From the NCBI GenBank assembly GCA_021826725.1, contig JAKAYQ010000009.1:1-36234 (forward strand): 36,234 nt of DNA. The letters are read 5' to 3'. The DNA is from Actinomycetes bacterium (lineage in GTDB: Bacteria; Actinomycetota; Acidimicrobiia; Acidimicrobiales; UBA8190). A model generated the notes under the pieces. That model saw only the letters and a list, made by a program, of their open reading frames with translations, made no database searches and was not told the origin of the DNA. Shown here piece by piece: positions 24,464-32,864 of this stretch (its first letter is position 1; each line of letters starts with the position of its first letter). Made by a program: the position numbers and the translations under genes.

Positions 24464-25633
24464 CTACCGGCCGTCGGTTCCGGTCATCTCCAGCTCCTTC
24501 GCCGCCCGCTCCAGGTCGCTGCGGTACTTGAGCAGGACATGCAGGGTGGCCCGGGCGCTCTCCGTGTCGACCTGCTCGATGCCGAGCAGGACCAGGGTGC
24601 GGGCCCAGTCGAGCGTCTCTGAGACCGACGGCGGCTTCTTGAGCTCGAGCGTGCGCAGCGATCGCACGATGCGCGCCACCTGGTCGGCCAGCTCGTCGCC
24701 GATCCCCGGGACCCGGCTGGTGACGATGGCCCGCTCACGCTCCAGCGTCGGGTAGTCGAGATGCAGGTACAGGCAGCGGCGCTTCAGCGCCTCGGAGAGC
24801 TCGCGGGTGTTGTTCGACGTGAGGAACACGAGCGGGACCCGCTGCGCCCGTACCGTGCCGAGCTCGGGGATCGACACCTGGTACTCGGAGAGCACTTCGA
24901 GCAGGAGCGCCTCGGTCTCGAGCTCGACCCGGTCCACTTCGTCCACCAGAAGCACCACCGGCTCGGTGCTGCGGATGGCCTGGAGCAGGGGCCGGGCGAG
25001 CAGGAACTCCTCGGAGAAGATGTCCTCCTCCACGTCCCGCCAGGTCGACCGGCCGGGTCCCCCGTTCGCTTGAGCCGGGACCGGATCGCCGCCCGAGGCC
25101 GAGGACACCGTCGGCGATGCGTCACCCGCTGGTCCGGCGTCGAGCACCTGCTGCGCCTGGATGCGGAGCAGCTGCTTGCGGTAGTTCCACTCGTACAGGG
25201 CCTTCGATTCGTCGAGCCCCTCGTAGCACTGCAGGCGCACCAGTCTGCTGCCGGTGACCCGAGCCACGGACTTGGCCAACTCGGTCTTGCCGGTGCCTGC
25301 CGGTCCCTCGATCAGCACGGGCTTGGCCAGGCGGTCGGCCAGGTGGACGACACCGGCGATGGCGTCGTCGGCCAGGTACCCGGCAGTGGCCAGCCGGTCC
25401 CGGACGTCGTCGACACCGGCGAAGCGAGCCGGTCCCGGATCGGGGAACCCGAGCGGGCCGAGGTCCTCCGCCAGCTCGGGCCCACGAGCCACGGGCGTCA
25501 CCGGCCCGGACGCTTCCGACGTCACCGCCGGGTCCCCTCGACCGCTCGACGTGGCTCCGGCGATCCCGGGAGCACCCCGTGCCGGTGCTGCACCGGCGGC
25601 CGGCGCATGCCCGTCGGGCTCCGGCGCGCTCAC
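24464..25633 (-). CDS. MoxR-family AAA+ ATPase
   Basis: A 389-residue chaperone-like ATPase. Walker A is EGPAGTGKTELAK near residue 113 and Walker B is VVLLVDEVDR; sensor 1 is in PLVFLTSNNTRELSEALKRR, which also contains the arginine finger region. The first 70 residues are low-complexity Pro/Ala/Gly, and a second low-complexity insert of about 35 residues lies between the first strands and Walker B. It pairs with the downstream CoxE-type protein, 3 bp away. Its GTG overlaps the proA stop codon as GTGA (25630-25633), so it appears to be co-transcribed with proA although the functions are unrelated. The substrate complex is not encoded nearby. Confidence 0.9.
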   Translation of the reverse strand: MSAPEPDGHAPAAGAAPARGAPGIAGATSSGRGDPAVTSEASGPVTPVARGPELAEDLGPLGFPDPGPARFAGVDDVRDRLATAGYLADDAIAGVVHLADRLAKPVLIEGPAGTGKTELAKSVARVTGSRLVRLQCYEGLDESKALYEWNYRKQLLRIQAQQVLDAGPAGDASPTVSSASGGDPVPAQANGGPGRSTWRDVEEDIFSEEFLLARPLLQAIRSTEPVVLLVDEVDRVELETEALLLEVLSEYQVSIPELGTVRAQRVPLVFLTSNNTRELSEALKRRCLYLHLDYPTLERERAIVTSRVPGIGDELADQVARIVRSLRTLELKKPPSVSETLDWARTLVLLGIEQVDTESARATLHVLLKYRSDLERAAKELEMTGTDGR

Positions 25634-26871
25634 GACCGCACCTGGCCATCCCCACGCACCACGAACTTCACCGACGTGAGCGCCCGCAGCCCCATCGGGC
25701 CCCGGGCATGCAGCTTCTGGGTGGAGATGCCGATCTCCGCGCCCAGGCCGAGCTCGGCGCCGTCGACGAACCGGGTGGAGGCGTTCACCAGCACGGCGGC
25801 GGCGTCAACCTCCTCGACGAACCGCTCGGCCGCTTTGAGATCGCCCGTCACGATGGCTTCCGAGTGCCCGCTGCCGAAGCGGGCGACATGGCCGATCGCC
25901 GCGTCGAGGTCGTCGACCACGGCGACCGACAGCTTCGGACCGAGGAACTCGGTGGCGAAATCCTCGTCGGTCGCCTCCGCCATCCCGGCGACGAGCGAGC
26001 ACGCCCGGGCATCCCCGACCAGCTCCACCCCGTCGAGAGCAACGGCCGCCCGCGGCAGGAGCTGCGCGGCGATGGACCGGTGCACCAGCAGCGACTCGGC
26101 CGCGTTGCACACACCCGGCCGTTGCATCTTCGCGTTGACCAGGACGGCCAGCGCCATGTCGATGTCTGCCGCCGCGTCGACGTAGACGTGACAGTTGCCA
26201 TCGCCATCGATGACCGTCGGCACCGTGGCATTCGCCCGCACCGATTCGATGAGCGACGGGCCACCACGGGGGATGAGGCAGTCGAGCGCGCCGAGCTGCA
26301 TGAACGTGACCGCACCGGCGTGGTCGGTGTCCTCCACCAACTGCACGGCGTCCTCGGGAAGCCCGGCCCCGTCCACGGCCTTGCGCAGCAGGTCGACCAC
26401 CACCCGGTTCGACGCCAGGGCGCTGGAGGAGCCCCTGAGGATCGTGGCGTTGCCCGACTTCAGGCACAGCCCGGCTGCGTCGCTCGTGACGTTGGGGCGG
26501 TTCTCGTAGATGATGCCGACGACACCGAGCGGCACCCGGACCTGCGTGACGTGCAATCCGTTGGGCCGGACCCAACCGGCGACGACCTCGCCCACCGGGT
26601 CCTCGAGGTCGGCAACAGCCCGCAGTCCCTCGGCCATGCCGGCCACCCGACCGGGATCGAGCCGCAGGCGGTCAAGACCGGTGGGCACCATGCCCTGCTG
26701 CTCGGCGGCACGCATGTCGGCCTCGTTGGCCGCCAGCAGCTCGTCGATCCGGGCGCTCAGCAGATCGGCAGCCGCGTGCAGCGCGGCATCCTTGACCCCG
26801 GACCGGGCCGTGGACAGGACCCGGGATGCCGTCGTGGCGCGGCGCCCGAGGTGCTCGAGGGTGGCATCCAT
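25630..26871 (-). CDS. proA: Gamma-glutamyl phosphate reductase
   Basis: Second enzyme of proline synthesis; reduces gamma-glutamyl phosphate to glutamate semialdehyde with NADPH. The 413-residue protein has the aldehyde-dehydrogenase fold with VPLGVVGIIYENRPNVTSDA, NATILRGSSSALASN, and the catalytic Cys in MQRPGVCNAAESLLVH. EIGISTQKLHARGPMGL is conserved near the C-terminus. The ATG at 26871 has TACCCT ending 6 nt upstream and only weak purines between, consistent with a leaderless message. Its partner proB lies 3.4 kb upstream on the same strand, separated by serA and a flavoprotein gene, so the usual proBA operon is split. The stop overlaps the moxR start. Confidence 0.96.
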   Translation of the reverse strand: MDATLEHLGRRATTASRVLSTARSGVKDAALHAAADLLSARIDELLAANEADMRAAEQQGMVPTGLDRLRLDPGRVAGMAEGLRAVADLEDPVGEVVAGWVRPNGLHVTQVRVPLGVVGIIYENRPNVTSDAAGLCLKSGNATILRGSSSALASNRVVVDLLRKAVDGAGLPEDAVQLVEDTDHAGAVTFMQLGALDCLIPRGGPSLIESVRANATVPTVIDGDGNCHVYVDAAADIDMALAVLVNAKMQRPGVCNAAESLLVHRSIAAQLLPRAAVALDGVELVGDARACSLVAGMAEATDEDFATEFLGPKLSVAVVDDLDAAIGHVARFGSGHSEAIVTGDLKAAERFVEEVDAAAVLVNASTRFVDGAELGLGAEIGISTQKLHARGPMGLRALTSVKFVVRGDGQVRS

Positions 26872-26883
26872 CTTCTCAGGGTA
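26872..26883 (-). promoter_or_regulatory. Putative leaderless promoter of proA
   Basis: The minus strand reads TACCCT, then GAGAAG, then the proA ATG. The TANNNT box at 6 nt suggests transcription starting at the start codon; GAGAAG could also serve weakly as a ribosome-binding site. The 218-bp gap to serA otherwise holds only low-complexity sequence. Confidence 0.45.
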
Positions 26884-27089
26884 GCGCCCTCGACGTTCTG
26901 CGCACGCAGCCCGAACGCGGCGCCGACGCCTTCGGGTCTGTCATCAGGCCGCGGGTGCCGACAGCACAGGCGAGGCCGACACGACGGCGGAGACGGGCGA
27001 CACAGGCGGGACCGGCACCACGAGCGAGACCGGCTGCACCACGCATCCCGGCCGCACGAGCGAACCGGCCCGGACCTCGTGCGACACCG

Positions 27090-28343
27090 TCACGCCGGCA
27101 TCGCCGTCGATCCCGGTTGGACGACCCGAAGCCGGACGGTGGCGTCCAAGGTGTGGAGCCCCGCCAGCAGCTCGTCTGGCAGGCCACAGGCCAGGTCGAT
27201 GATCGCGTAGCCGATCTCCCCTCGCGTGCCGAGCAGCTCTCCCTCTACGTTCAGCCCGTACCCGGCAATGCGAGCGTTGACCTCTGCCAACACCCCGGGG
27301 ACGTTGCGGTGGACGTAGAGCAGGCGGCACCCCCCGGGTGCTTCGTGCGCGTCCACGCCGGGCAGGTTGACGCTCAGCGTCGTCGAGCCTTCGCCCAGGA
27401 ACCGCCCGAGCTTGCCCGCCACGAAGTTGCCGATGTCCTGCTGTGCCTCCTCCGTGGAGCCACCCACGTGCGGGGTCAGGATCACGTTGGGAAGCCCGCG
27501 GAGCTCAGAGACGAACGGATCGGCGCTGCTGGCCGGCTCCTGAGGGAACACGTCGACCGCGGCGCCCGCCAGGTGGCCGGACTCCAGGTGCGAGCGGAGC
27601 GCGCCGTGGTCGACCACGAAGCCGCGGCTCAGGTTGAGGAAGAGGCTGCCGGGCCGCATGCGAGAGAGCTCCTCGTCGCCGAACATCTGCCGGTTGGTCG
27701 GGCGGCCGTCCACGTGCAGGGTGACGATGTCGACCGTCTCGAGCAGCTCGTGGAGCGTGCCGCACGGGTGGGCGTTCCCGAGGGCAAGCTTGTCGGCCGT
27801 GTCGAAGAACCGGACTCGCATGCCCAAGCTCTCGGCCACTACGGAGAGCTGGCTCCCGATGTTCCCGTAGCCGACGATGCCGAGGCTCCTCCCGCGGATC
27901 TCGTGGCTACCGGCAGCCGACTTGTCCCATACCCCGGCGTGCATGGCGTTGCTCTTGTCGGTCAGCCGGCGGGTGAGCGAGATCATCTCGGCGATGGCCA
28001 GCTCGACCACGCTCCGGGTATTGGAGAACGGGGCATTGAACACGGCAACGCCCCGCCGGGTGGCCGACGCCAAGTCGATCTGGTTCGTCCCGATGCAGAA
28101 CGCTCCCACGGCCAGGAGGTCGGGGGCCGACTCCAGCACCAGGTCGGTCACGTGGGTCTGCGACCTGATCCCCACCACGTCGACGCCGGCCAGTCGCTCG
28201 CACAGCTCGGCCTCCGTGAAGGCACGCTTCGCCGTTTCGACCGAAAACCCCGCCGCCGTCAGCACCGACACAGCGTCCGGATGGATGTTCTCGAGCAGCA
28301 GAGCTCGGCGCCCACCGCTCACGGGCGCTCCTCCACGTTCCAT
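27090..28343 (-). CDS. serA: D-3-phosphoglycerate dehydrogenase, E. coli-type with ACT domain
   Basis: First enzyme of serine synthesis; oxidises 3-phosphoglycerate with NAD, and the E. coli enzyme also reduces 2-oxoglutarate. Blocks closely match E. coli SerA: GAFCIGTNQIDL, FNAPFSNTRSVVELAIAE, the Rossmann motif GIVGYGNIGSQL, AESLGMRVRFFD, and HVGGSTEEAQQDIG with the catalytic His. A C-terminal ACT domain follows (LLYVHRNVPGVLAEVNARI). At about 417 residues it lacks the extra domain of the roughly 530-residue mycobacterial type. ATG 28343 has GGGAGG 4 nt upstream; GTG 28322 (GGAGGA, 6 nt) and ATG 28361 are alternatives. It begins about 35 bp after the flavoprotein stop, so the two genes likely form one operon. 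Confidence 0.95.
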   Translation of the reverse strand: MERGGAPVSGGRRALLLENIHPDAVSVLTAAGFSVETAKRAFTEAELCERLAGVDVVGIRSQTHVTDLVLESAPDLLAVGAFCIGTNQIDLASATRRGVAVFNAPFSNTRSVVELAIAEMISLTRRLTDKSNAMHAGVWDKSAAGSHEIRGRSLGIVGYGNIGSQLSVVAESLGMRVRFFDTADKLALGNAHPCGTLHELLETVDIVTLHVDGRPTNRQMFGDEELSRMRPGSLFLNLSRGFVVDHGALRSHLESGHLAGAAVDVFPQEPASSADPFVSELRGLPNVILTPHVGGSTEEAQQDIGNFVAGKLGRFLGEGSTTLSVNLPGVDAHEAPGGCRLLYVHRNVPGVLAEVNARIAGYGLNVEGELLGTRGEIGYAIIDLACGLPDELLAGLHTLDATVRLRVVQPGSTAMPA

Positions 28344-28376
28344 CGCACCTCCCTCGGGCATCGTGTCACCACCTTC

Positions 28377-29936
28377 TCATTCGACCCCCGGCGCGGGGCT
28401 GTCGTCCACCAGCAGATCCAGGAGCACGCCGGGGTTCAGGAGCCCCTCGGGGTCCAGCGCGTCCTTCACCGCCCGCATCGTGGCCAGCTCGGCCGGGCTC
28501 CGGCTCAGTCCCAGCCACCGGACCTTGGCCCGCCCGATGCCGTGCTCGGCACTGATGCTGCCGCCCAGGCTCGCCACCAGCTCCAGCACAGCAGCGTCGA
28601 CCCGTTCGTCGTCGGGGGGCGGTCCCACCACGTTGACGTGCAGGTTGCCGTCACCGACGTGACCGAAGAGCACCACGACGGCGTCGGAGGACACGCCGGC
28701 CACGGCCAGCCGCACGGCACGCTCGAAGTCGGCCAGCGCGGCGATCGGCAGGGTCACATCCAATTTGTGCGGCACGCCGATACCCGAGACTGCCTCGGTG
28801 TGCCGCTCCCGGTAGGCCCACAGCCGTGCCGCCCCGGACTCGTCCTCGGCGACCGCAGTTGCCTCGTCGTCGATGCCGGCGCCGGCCAGGACCGACGCCA
28901 GCTGGTCGATCACGTCGTCCCGGCCGACGGCCTCGACCAGGAGGTAGACGGGACGTTCGGCCGGGAACGGGGGGTCCAGTCTGCAGTGATGGCACACCAG
29001 GTCCAAACCGTCCTGGTAGAAGATCTCGACCGCGCTCAGCCCGTCGGCCCGTCGTCGCAGGTCGGACGCAACGGCTACGGCAGCAGCAGTCGAACCGACG
29101 CCGAGCAGGGCAACGGCCCGCTGCGGCTGGTGGGGGACGAGCCGAAGGCGCACCGCGGTGACCACACCAAGGGTCCCCTCGCTGCCCACCATCAGTTGAG
29201 AAAGGTCGTAGCCGGTGTTGTCCTTCACCAGGCCTGACATGCGCGACAGCACCTGTCCGTCGGCCAGCACCACCTCCATGCCCAGGACCTGGCTGCGCAT
29301 GGCGCCGTAGCGAATGACGTGGAGACCGCCGGCATTGGTCGCCACCATCCCGCCCACCGTCGCCGTGTCACGGGCGGCGAGGTCGACAGGGAACGACAGC
29401 CCGGCGGCGTGTGCGGCGGCCTGCACGTCGGCCAGCGTGGCACCTGCCCCCGCCGTGACCTGGTTGGACACACGGTCCACAGGACCGATCGCGGCCAGGC
29501 GGACAGTGCTCAGCACCACGGGCGCCGGCCGTGGTGCGCCGCCGGCGGGCGGCGGTACCGAACCGCCGACCAGGCCGGTGTTGCCGCCCTGGACCACCAC
29601 AGGCAGGTGCGCTGCCGCACAGGCCTGAAGCACCTCCGCGACCTGCTCGGTCGTCGACGGGCGAACCACCAGGGTCGCTGGCCCCGAGAACCGGCCCGTC
29701 CAGTCTGTCGTATAGCTGCGGACCACCTCGGCATCGACGAGCACGTGCGCAGCGCCGACGATCGCCGCCAGGCGCTCGACGAGCCCGGGCGGCACCAGGT
29801 CGGATCCAGCCGGCGGTCCAGAGGCCGGCGGTCCGGGCACGGGCACGGGCACCTGGCTCGATGAGGTCGTGGCTGAGGGATCCAGCAGTGGTGGCGTCCT
29901 TCGCGAGGCGGTGGGACAGCGGCGTCGGGCACACAT
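28377..29936 (-). CDS. FAD-linked oxidase, probable D-2-hydroxyglutarate dehydrogenase (GlcD family)
   Basis: Flavoprotein of the GlcD/D-lactate dehydrogenase family. The PCMH-type FAD domain shows PVVVQGGNTGLVGGSV, DTATVGGMVATNAGGLH and DLSQLMVGSEGTLGVVTAV. The C-terminal domain has the metal-binding FGHVGDGNLHVNV and the ISAEHGIGRAKV motif. The gene directly precedes serA. In some bacteria SerA makes D-2-hydroxyglutarate from 2-oxoglutarate and a dehydrogenase of this family re-oxidises it, which makes that the favoured substrate; glycolate or D-lactate remain possible. The start is uncertain: ATG 29936 gives 519 residues with a low-complexity N-terminus, GTG 29795 gives 472, nearer family length. 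A TAATGT box at 29933-29938 would favour a start downstream of it. Confidence 0.85.
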   Translation of the reverse strand: MCARRRCPTASRRTPPLLDPSATTSSSQVPVPVPGPPASGPPAGSDLVPPGLVERLAAIVGAAHVLVDAEVVRSYTTDWTGRFSGPATLVVRPSTTEQVAEVLQACAAAHLPVVVQGGNTGLVGGSVPPPAGGAPRPAPVVLSTVRLAAIGPVDRVSNQVTAGAGATLADVQAAAHAAGLSFPVDLAARDTATVGGMVATNAGGLHVIRYGAMRSQVLGMEVVLADGQVLSRMSGLVKDNTGYDLSQLMVGSEGTLGVVTAVRLRLVPHQPQRAVALLGVGSTAAAVAVASDLRRRADGLSAVEIFYQDGLDLVCHHCRLDPPFPAERPVYLLVEAVGRDDVIDQLASVLAGAGIDDEATAVAEDESGAARLWAYRERHTEAVSGIGVPHKLDVTLPIAALADFERAVRLAVAGVSSDAVVVLFGHVGDGNLHVNVVGPPPDDERVDAAVLELVASLGGSISAEHGIGRAKVRWLGLSRSPAELATMRAVKDALDPEGLLNPGVLLDLLVDDSPAPGVE

Positions 29937-30142
29937 TACCCGGGGGGCGCCCGCTTCCCAGCAGGTCCCGCCCGAGCCCCCGACGTCCGAGACGTCCTGG
30001 ACCGGTCCTGTGGACGGCCGGCGACCCCTCGGGCCACGGGTTGCGGCGACTGCGCTGTCGGCTGAGCCCCCCAGTGCCCTCGGGACATCCTGATGGCGGC
30101 GCCGGCAGCGCAAGCCGGACAGGCGCTTGCGGAGGACCAGAC

Positions 30143-30311
30143 CAGCACGACCACGGGTTGCGGTGCACGACTCCTCCCCTGTCCTCCCCGGCCAGCTCGG
30201 ATGCCCGCCGCCCCGCCCAGGCAGGATCAGATCAGCACGACCAGGTCGTCGCGGTGCACGACCTCTCCCCTGTCCTCCCCGGGCAGCTCGGATGTCCGCC
30301 GCCCCGCCCAG
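30143..30311. repeat. Imperfect direct repeat: duplicated 3' end of proB
   Basis: Copy A at 30143-30220 (78 bp) and copy B at 30233-30311 (79 bp) are clearly alike, sharing long blocks such as GCGGTGCACGAC, CTCCCCTGTCCTCCCCG and CAGCTCGGATG. Copy B contains the proB stop codon and encodes its last residues (AGRRTSELPGEDRGEVVHRD); copy A lies just beyond the stop and would encode a similar peptide, AGRRASELAGEDRGGVVHRN. The rest of the 290 bp between proB and the flavoprotein start holds no supported gene. Confidence 0.75.
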
Positions 30312-31333
30312 CTCCGAACCTGGTCGGCAGCGAGCCTGGCCAGGCCCTTGGCGAACACGACGCCGTCAGGTCCGGCGATCTCCACGGCTTCGTCGGCGTC
30401 GAAGCGCCCGTCGACGAGCACCACGCCCGCTGACAGCAGTGACGCGTCGTGCTCGAGCAGGGCCCGCCGGGCTCCGTCGTCGACAACCAGCCGGCCGGCA
30501 GGGGCCACCGCGAACGCGATCCAGAGCTTGCGCGCCGGCAGCCGGCGACCGCGGGCGTGGAACACGGTGCCAACGCCGGCCTCGCCTGCCACTGCCGACG
30601 CCAGCACACCCGGGCGGGACGCGTCGGCGATCACCGTCCGCACCCCGGACCAGCTCGCGATGCGCGCCGCACCCAGCTTGGCCGCCATGCCGCCGCTGCC
30701 CACCGCGGATCCTGCGCCACCGGCTACCGCTTCGAGCGCGTGGTCGATCTCGGCGACCTCTTCGATGAGCAACGCCTCGGCGTCGACGCGGGGGTCGGCC
30801 GTGAACAGCCCCGGCGTGTCGGTCAGGAGCACCAGAAGGTCGGCAGACACCAGGTGGGCGACCAGTGCCGCCAGCCGGTCGTTGTCCCCGAACCGGATCT
30901 CGTCGTCGGACGTCGCGTCATTCTCGTTGACCACGGGAACGACACCCAGGTCGAGCAGGGTGGCCAGTGTCCGGCGAGCGTGAAGGTACTGCTGGCGGTG
31001 AGCGAAGTCGAGGGGGGCCAGCAGCACCTGTCCGACCACCAGGCCGGCCCCGGCGAACGCGTCGTCGTACACGCGCATCAGCCGGTGCTGGCCTACCGCC
31101 GCCGCCGCCTGCAAGACGACAGGATCGGTGGGACGCGGCCCACCCCCCAGGGCTGCCCAGCCGGCCGCCACCGCTCCGGAGGTGACCACCACGACCTGGT
31201 GGCCCCCCTGCCGGACCCCGGCGACGTCAGCGCACAGCTTGGCCACGGCACCGGCGTCCACTCCTTGGTCGGCAGTCACCGACGACGAGCCGATCTTGAC
31301 CACCACCGTGCGGGGCGACGCCGATGCCGTCAT
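30227..31333 (-). CDS. proB: Glutamate 5-kinase
   Basis: First enzyme of proline synthesis; phosphorylates glutamate with ATP and is usually feedback-inhibited by proline. The amino-acid-kinase domain (about residues 1-260) shows VVVKIGSSSVTADQGVD, VNENDATSDDEIRFGDNDRL and LLTDTPGLFTADPR. A C-terminal PUA domain covers about residues 275-360. At 368 residues it has the standard full length. The ATG overlaps the obgE stop codon (ATGA at 31330-31333), so translation is probably coupled to obgE, an order conserved in actinobacteria. Its 3' end is partly duplicated just downstream. Confidence 0.96.
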   Translation of the reverse strand: MTASASPRTVVVKIGSSSVTADQGVDAGAVAKLCADVAGVRQGGHQVVVVTSGAVAAGWAALGGGPRPTDPVVLQAAAAVGQHRLMRVYDDAFAGAGLVVGQVLLAPLDFAHRQQYLHARRTLATLLDLGVVPVVNENDATSDDEIRFGDNDRLAALVAHLVSADLLVLLTDTPGLFTADPRVDAEALLIEEVAEIDHALEAVAGGAGSAVGSGGMAAKLGAARIASWSGVRTVIADASRPGVLASAVAGEAGVGTVFHARGRRLPARKLWIAFAVAPAGRLVVDDGARRALLEHDASLLSAGVVLVDGRFDADEAVEIAGPDGVVFAKGLARLAADQVRSWAGRRTSELPGEDRGEVVHRDDLVVLI

Positions 31334-32802
31334 CGGGAGCTGCCCCCGGCCGACGGGTCAGCATCCCCGTCGTGCTCGCCGCCGGCTCCGGGGTGCCCAC
31401 CGGCACCGGGATCCCGACGAGCACCGGGGTCCCCGCTGGACGTGCCATCGTCTGACGGTCGTCGTGGGCCTCTCCGGCGCCGGGAGTCCTTGCGACGGTC
31501 GGCGGCGAGCCGGCGCCCGGGCGCTTCGGAAACGAGGACCTCGTCGCGGTGGTAGACGAATTGCAGGGTCCCGATCTCGACCAGGTCACCCTCGGCCACA
31601 CCGGCACGCACGAGAGCCCGCTCGACGCCCAGGCGGCGCAGCCGCCCTTGGACGACGTCGAGTGCCTCGTCGCCGGTCATGTCCGACAGGGAGACGGCAC
31701 GGGATGCGGCCCGCCCCCCCACCACGAAGTGGTGCGGGGCCACCTCGGTCACCTCCACCCCTTCAGGTGCCGGGCGGTGCACGACCATCGGCGCACGTGA
31801 CGGCGCCGTCTCCGCCTGGCGAGCCTCGGTCACAAGCTGCGCCAGGCGCCCGGTCAGCGACGCCAGGCCCATCCCGGTCACCGCCGAGATGCTCAGCTCC
31901 ACGAGCCCCTCTTCGGTGACGGCGCCCGGTGCGACGTCGGCCTTGGACCCGATCACGACACGCGGGCGCTCCAACAGCTCAGCCCGGTACCGCCCGAGCT
32001 CGTCGAGCAGCACGCGCAGCTGGTCGCGCGGGCTGCGGCCGTCTGCCGGCGCCAGGTCGAGCAGCACCACGAGCGCTCGGGCCCGTTCGACGTGGCGCAG
32101 GAACCGGTGACCGAGCCCCCGGCCCTCTGCTGCACCCTCCACCAGGCCGGGAACGTCCGCCACCACGAATTCGATCTGGTCGACCATGTCACCCAGGCGG
32201 ACAACCCCGAGGTGCGGCTCGAGCGTGGTGAACGGGTAGTCGGCGATCTTCGGCTTGGCCGCCGAGATGCGCGAGATGAGCGTGGACTTGCCGGCATTCG
32301 GGAACCCGACCAGCGCCACATCGGCCACCAGGCGCAGCTCCAAGTTGAACCAGCGCTCCTCGCCGACCTCCCCCTGCTCGGCGAAGTCCGGCGCGCGGCG
32401 GCGGTTGCTGGCGAACCGGGCGTTCCCGTGCCCGCCACGCCCGCCCTCGGCGGCCAGCCACCGGTCACCGGCAACGGCGAGGTCTGCCACCAGGTCACCG
32501 TCGAGCGCCCGCACCGTGGTGCCCACCGGGACAGAAACGTCCAGGTCGGCGCCGCGTGCCCCGTGACGCTGCTTGCCCTGGCCGTGCCGGCCGTCTACAG
32601 CTCGCCGGTGCGGATGGTCGCTGAAGGCCAGAAGTGACGCCTGGTTGGTGCTGGCCACGAGCCAGACGTCGCCGCCCCCGCCGCCGTCACCACCGTCGGG
32701 GCCGCCCATCGAGACATGTGCCTCGCGGCGGAAGGACACCGCTCCGGCACCGCCGTTGCCGGCCTTCACATGCAGCTGCGCTTCATCGACGAACCCGGCC
32801 AT
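31330..32802 (-). CDS. obgE: Obg-family GTPase
   Basis: Essential ribosome-associated GTPase for 50S assembly and stress control. The N-terminal glycine-rich Obg domain starts MAGFVDEAQLHVKAGNGGAG. The G domain has G1 in GFPNAGKSTLISRIS, the switch I segment IADYPFTTLEPHLGVV, G3 in DVPGLVEGAAEGRGLGHRFL, and a G4-like IGSKADVA in place of the usual NKxD. The C-terminal OCT domain follows (VAPHHFVVGGRAASRAVSLS). At 490 residues it ends in a basic, then Gly/Asp-rich tail of about 55 residues with DPGA/HPGA repeats. The ATG has TAGGAT ending 7 nt upstream; AGGA within it might also act as a ribosome-binding site. rplU and rpmA, which usually precede obgE, are not upstream here. Confidence 0.96.
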   Translation of the reverse strand: MAGFVDEAQLHVKAGNGGAGAVSFRREAHVSMGGPDGGDGGGGGDVWLVASTNQASLLAFSDHPHRRAVDGRHGQGKQRHGARGADLDVSVPVGTTVRALDGDLVADLAVAGDRWLAAEGGRGGHGNARFASNRRRAPDFAEQGEVGEERWFNLELRLVADVALVGFPNAGKSTLISRISAAKPKIADYPFTTLEPHLGVVRLGDMVDQIEFVVADVPGLVEGAAEGRGLGHRFLRHVERARALVVLLDLAPADGRSPRDQLRVLLDELGRYRAELLERPRVVIGSKADVAPGAVTEEGLVELSISAVTGMGLASLTGRLAQLVTEARQAETAPSRAPMVVHRPAPEGVEVTEVAPHHFVVGGRAASRAVSLSDMTGDEALDVVQGRLRRLGVERALVRAGVAEGDLVEIGTLQFVYHRDEVLVSEAPGRRLAADRRKDSRRRRGPRRPSDDGTSSGDPGARRDPGAGGHPGAGGEHDGDADPSAGGSSR

Positions 32803-32815
32803 CTGATCGATCCTA
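32803..32815 (-). promoter_or_regulatory. Putative leaderless promoter of obgE
   Basis: The minus strand reads TAGGAT, seven bases, then the obgE ATG. The segment 32801-32818 is repeated at 32838-32855 with 16 of 18 bases identical, so the promoter/start region has a near copy about 20 bp upstream; the copy has GAGGAT where the -10 would be. Confidence 0.45.
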
Positions 32816-32864
32816 AGCGGGGCCGAGAGATCCTCCGATCTGGTCGATCCTCAGCCAGGCCGGG

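Noticed and set aside
26944-27330. Frame rich in VSxVVPVPPVSP repeats overlapping the end of serA
   Set aside because: It overlaps the conserved ACT domain in another frame and is low-complexity; no sign that serA reads into it.
26826-29237. An 803-codon plus-strand open frame opposite serA and the flavoprotein
   Set aside because: The minus-strand genes carry clear family motifs throughout; the plus frame is composition-driven.
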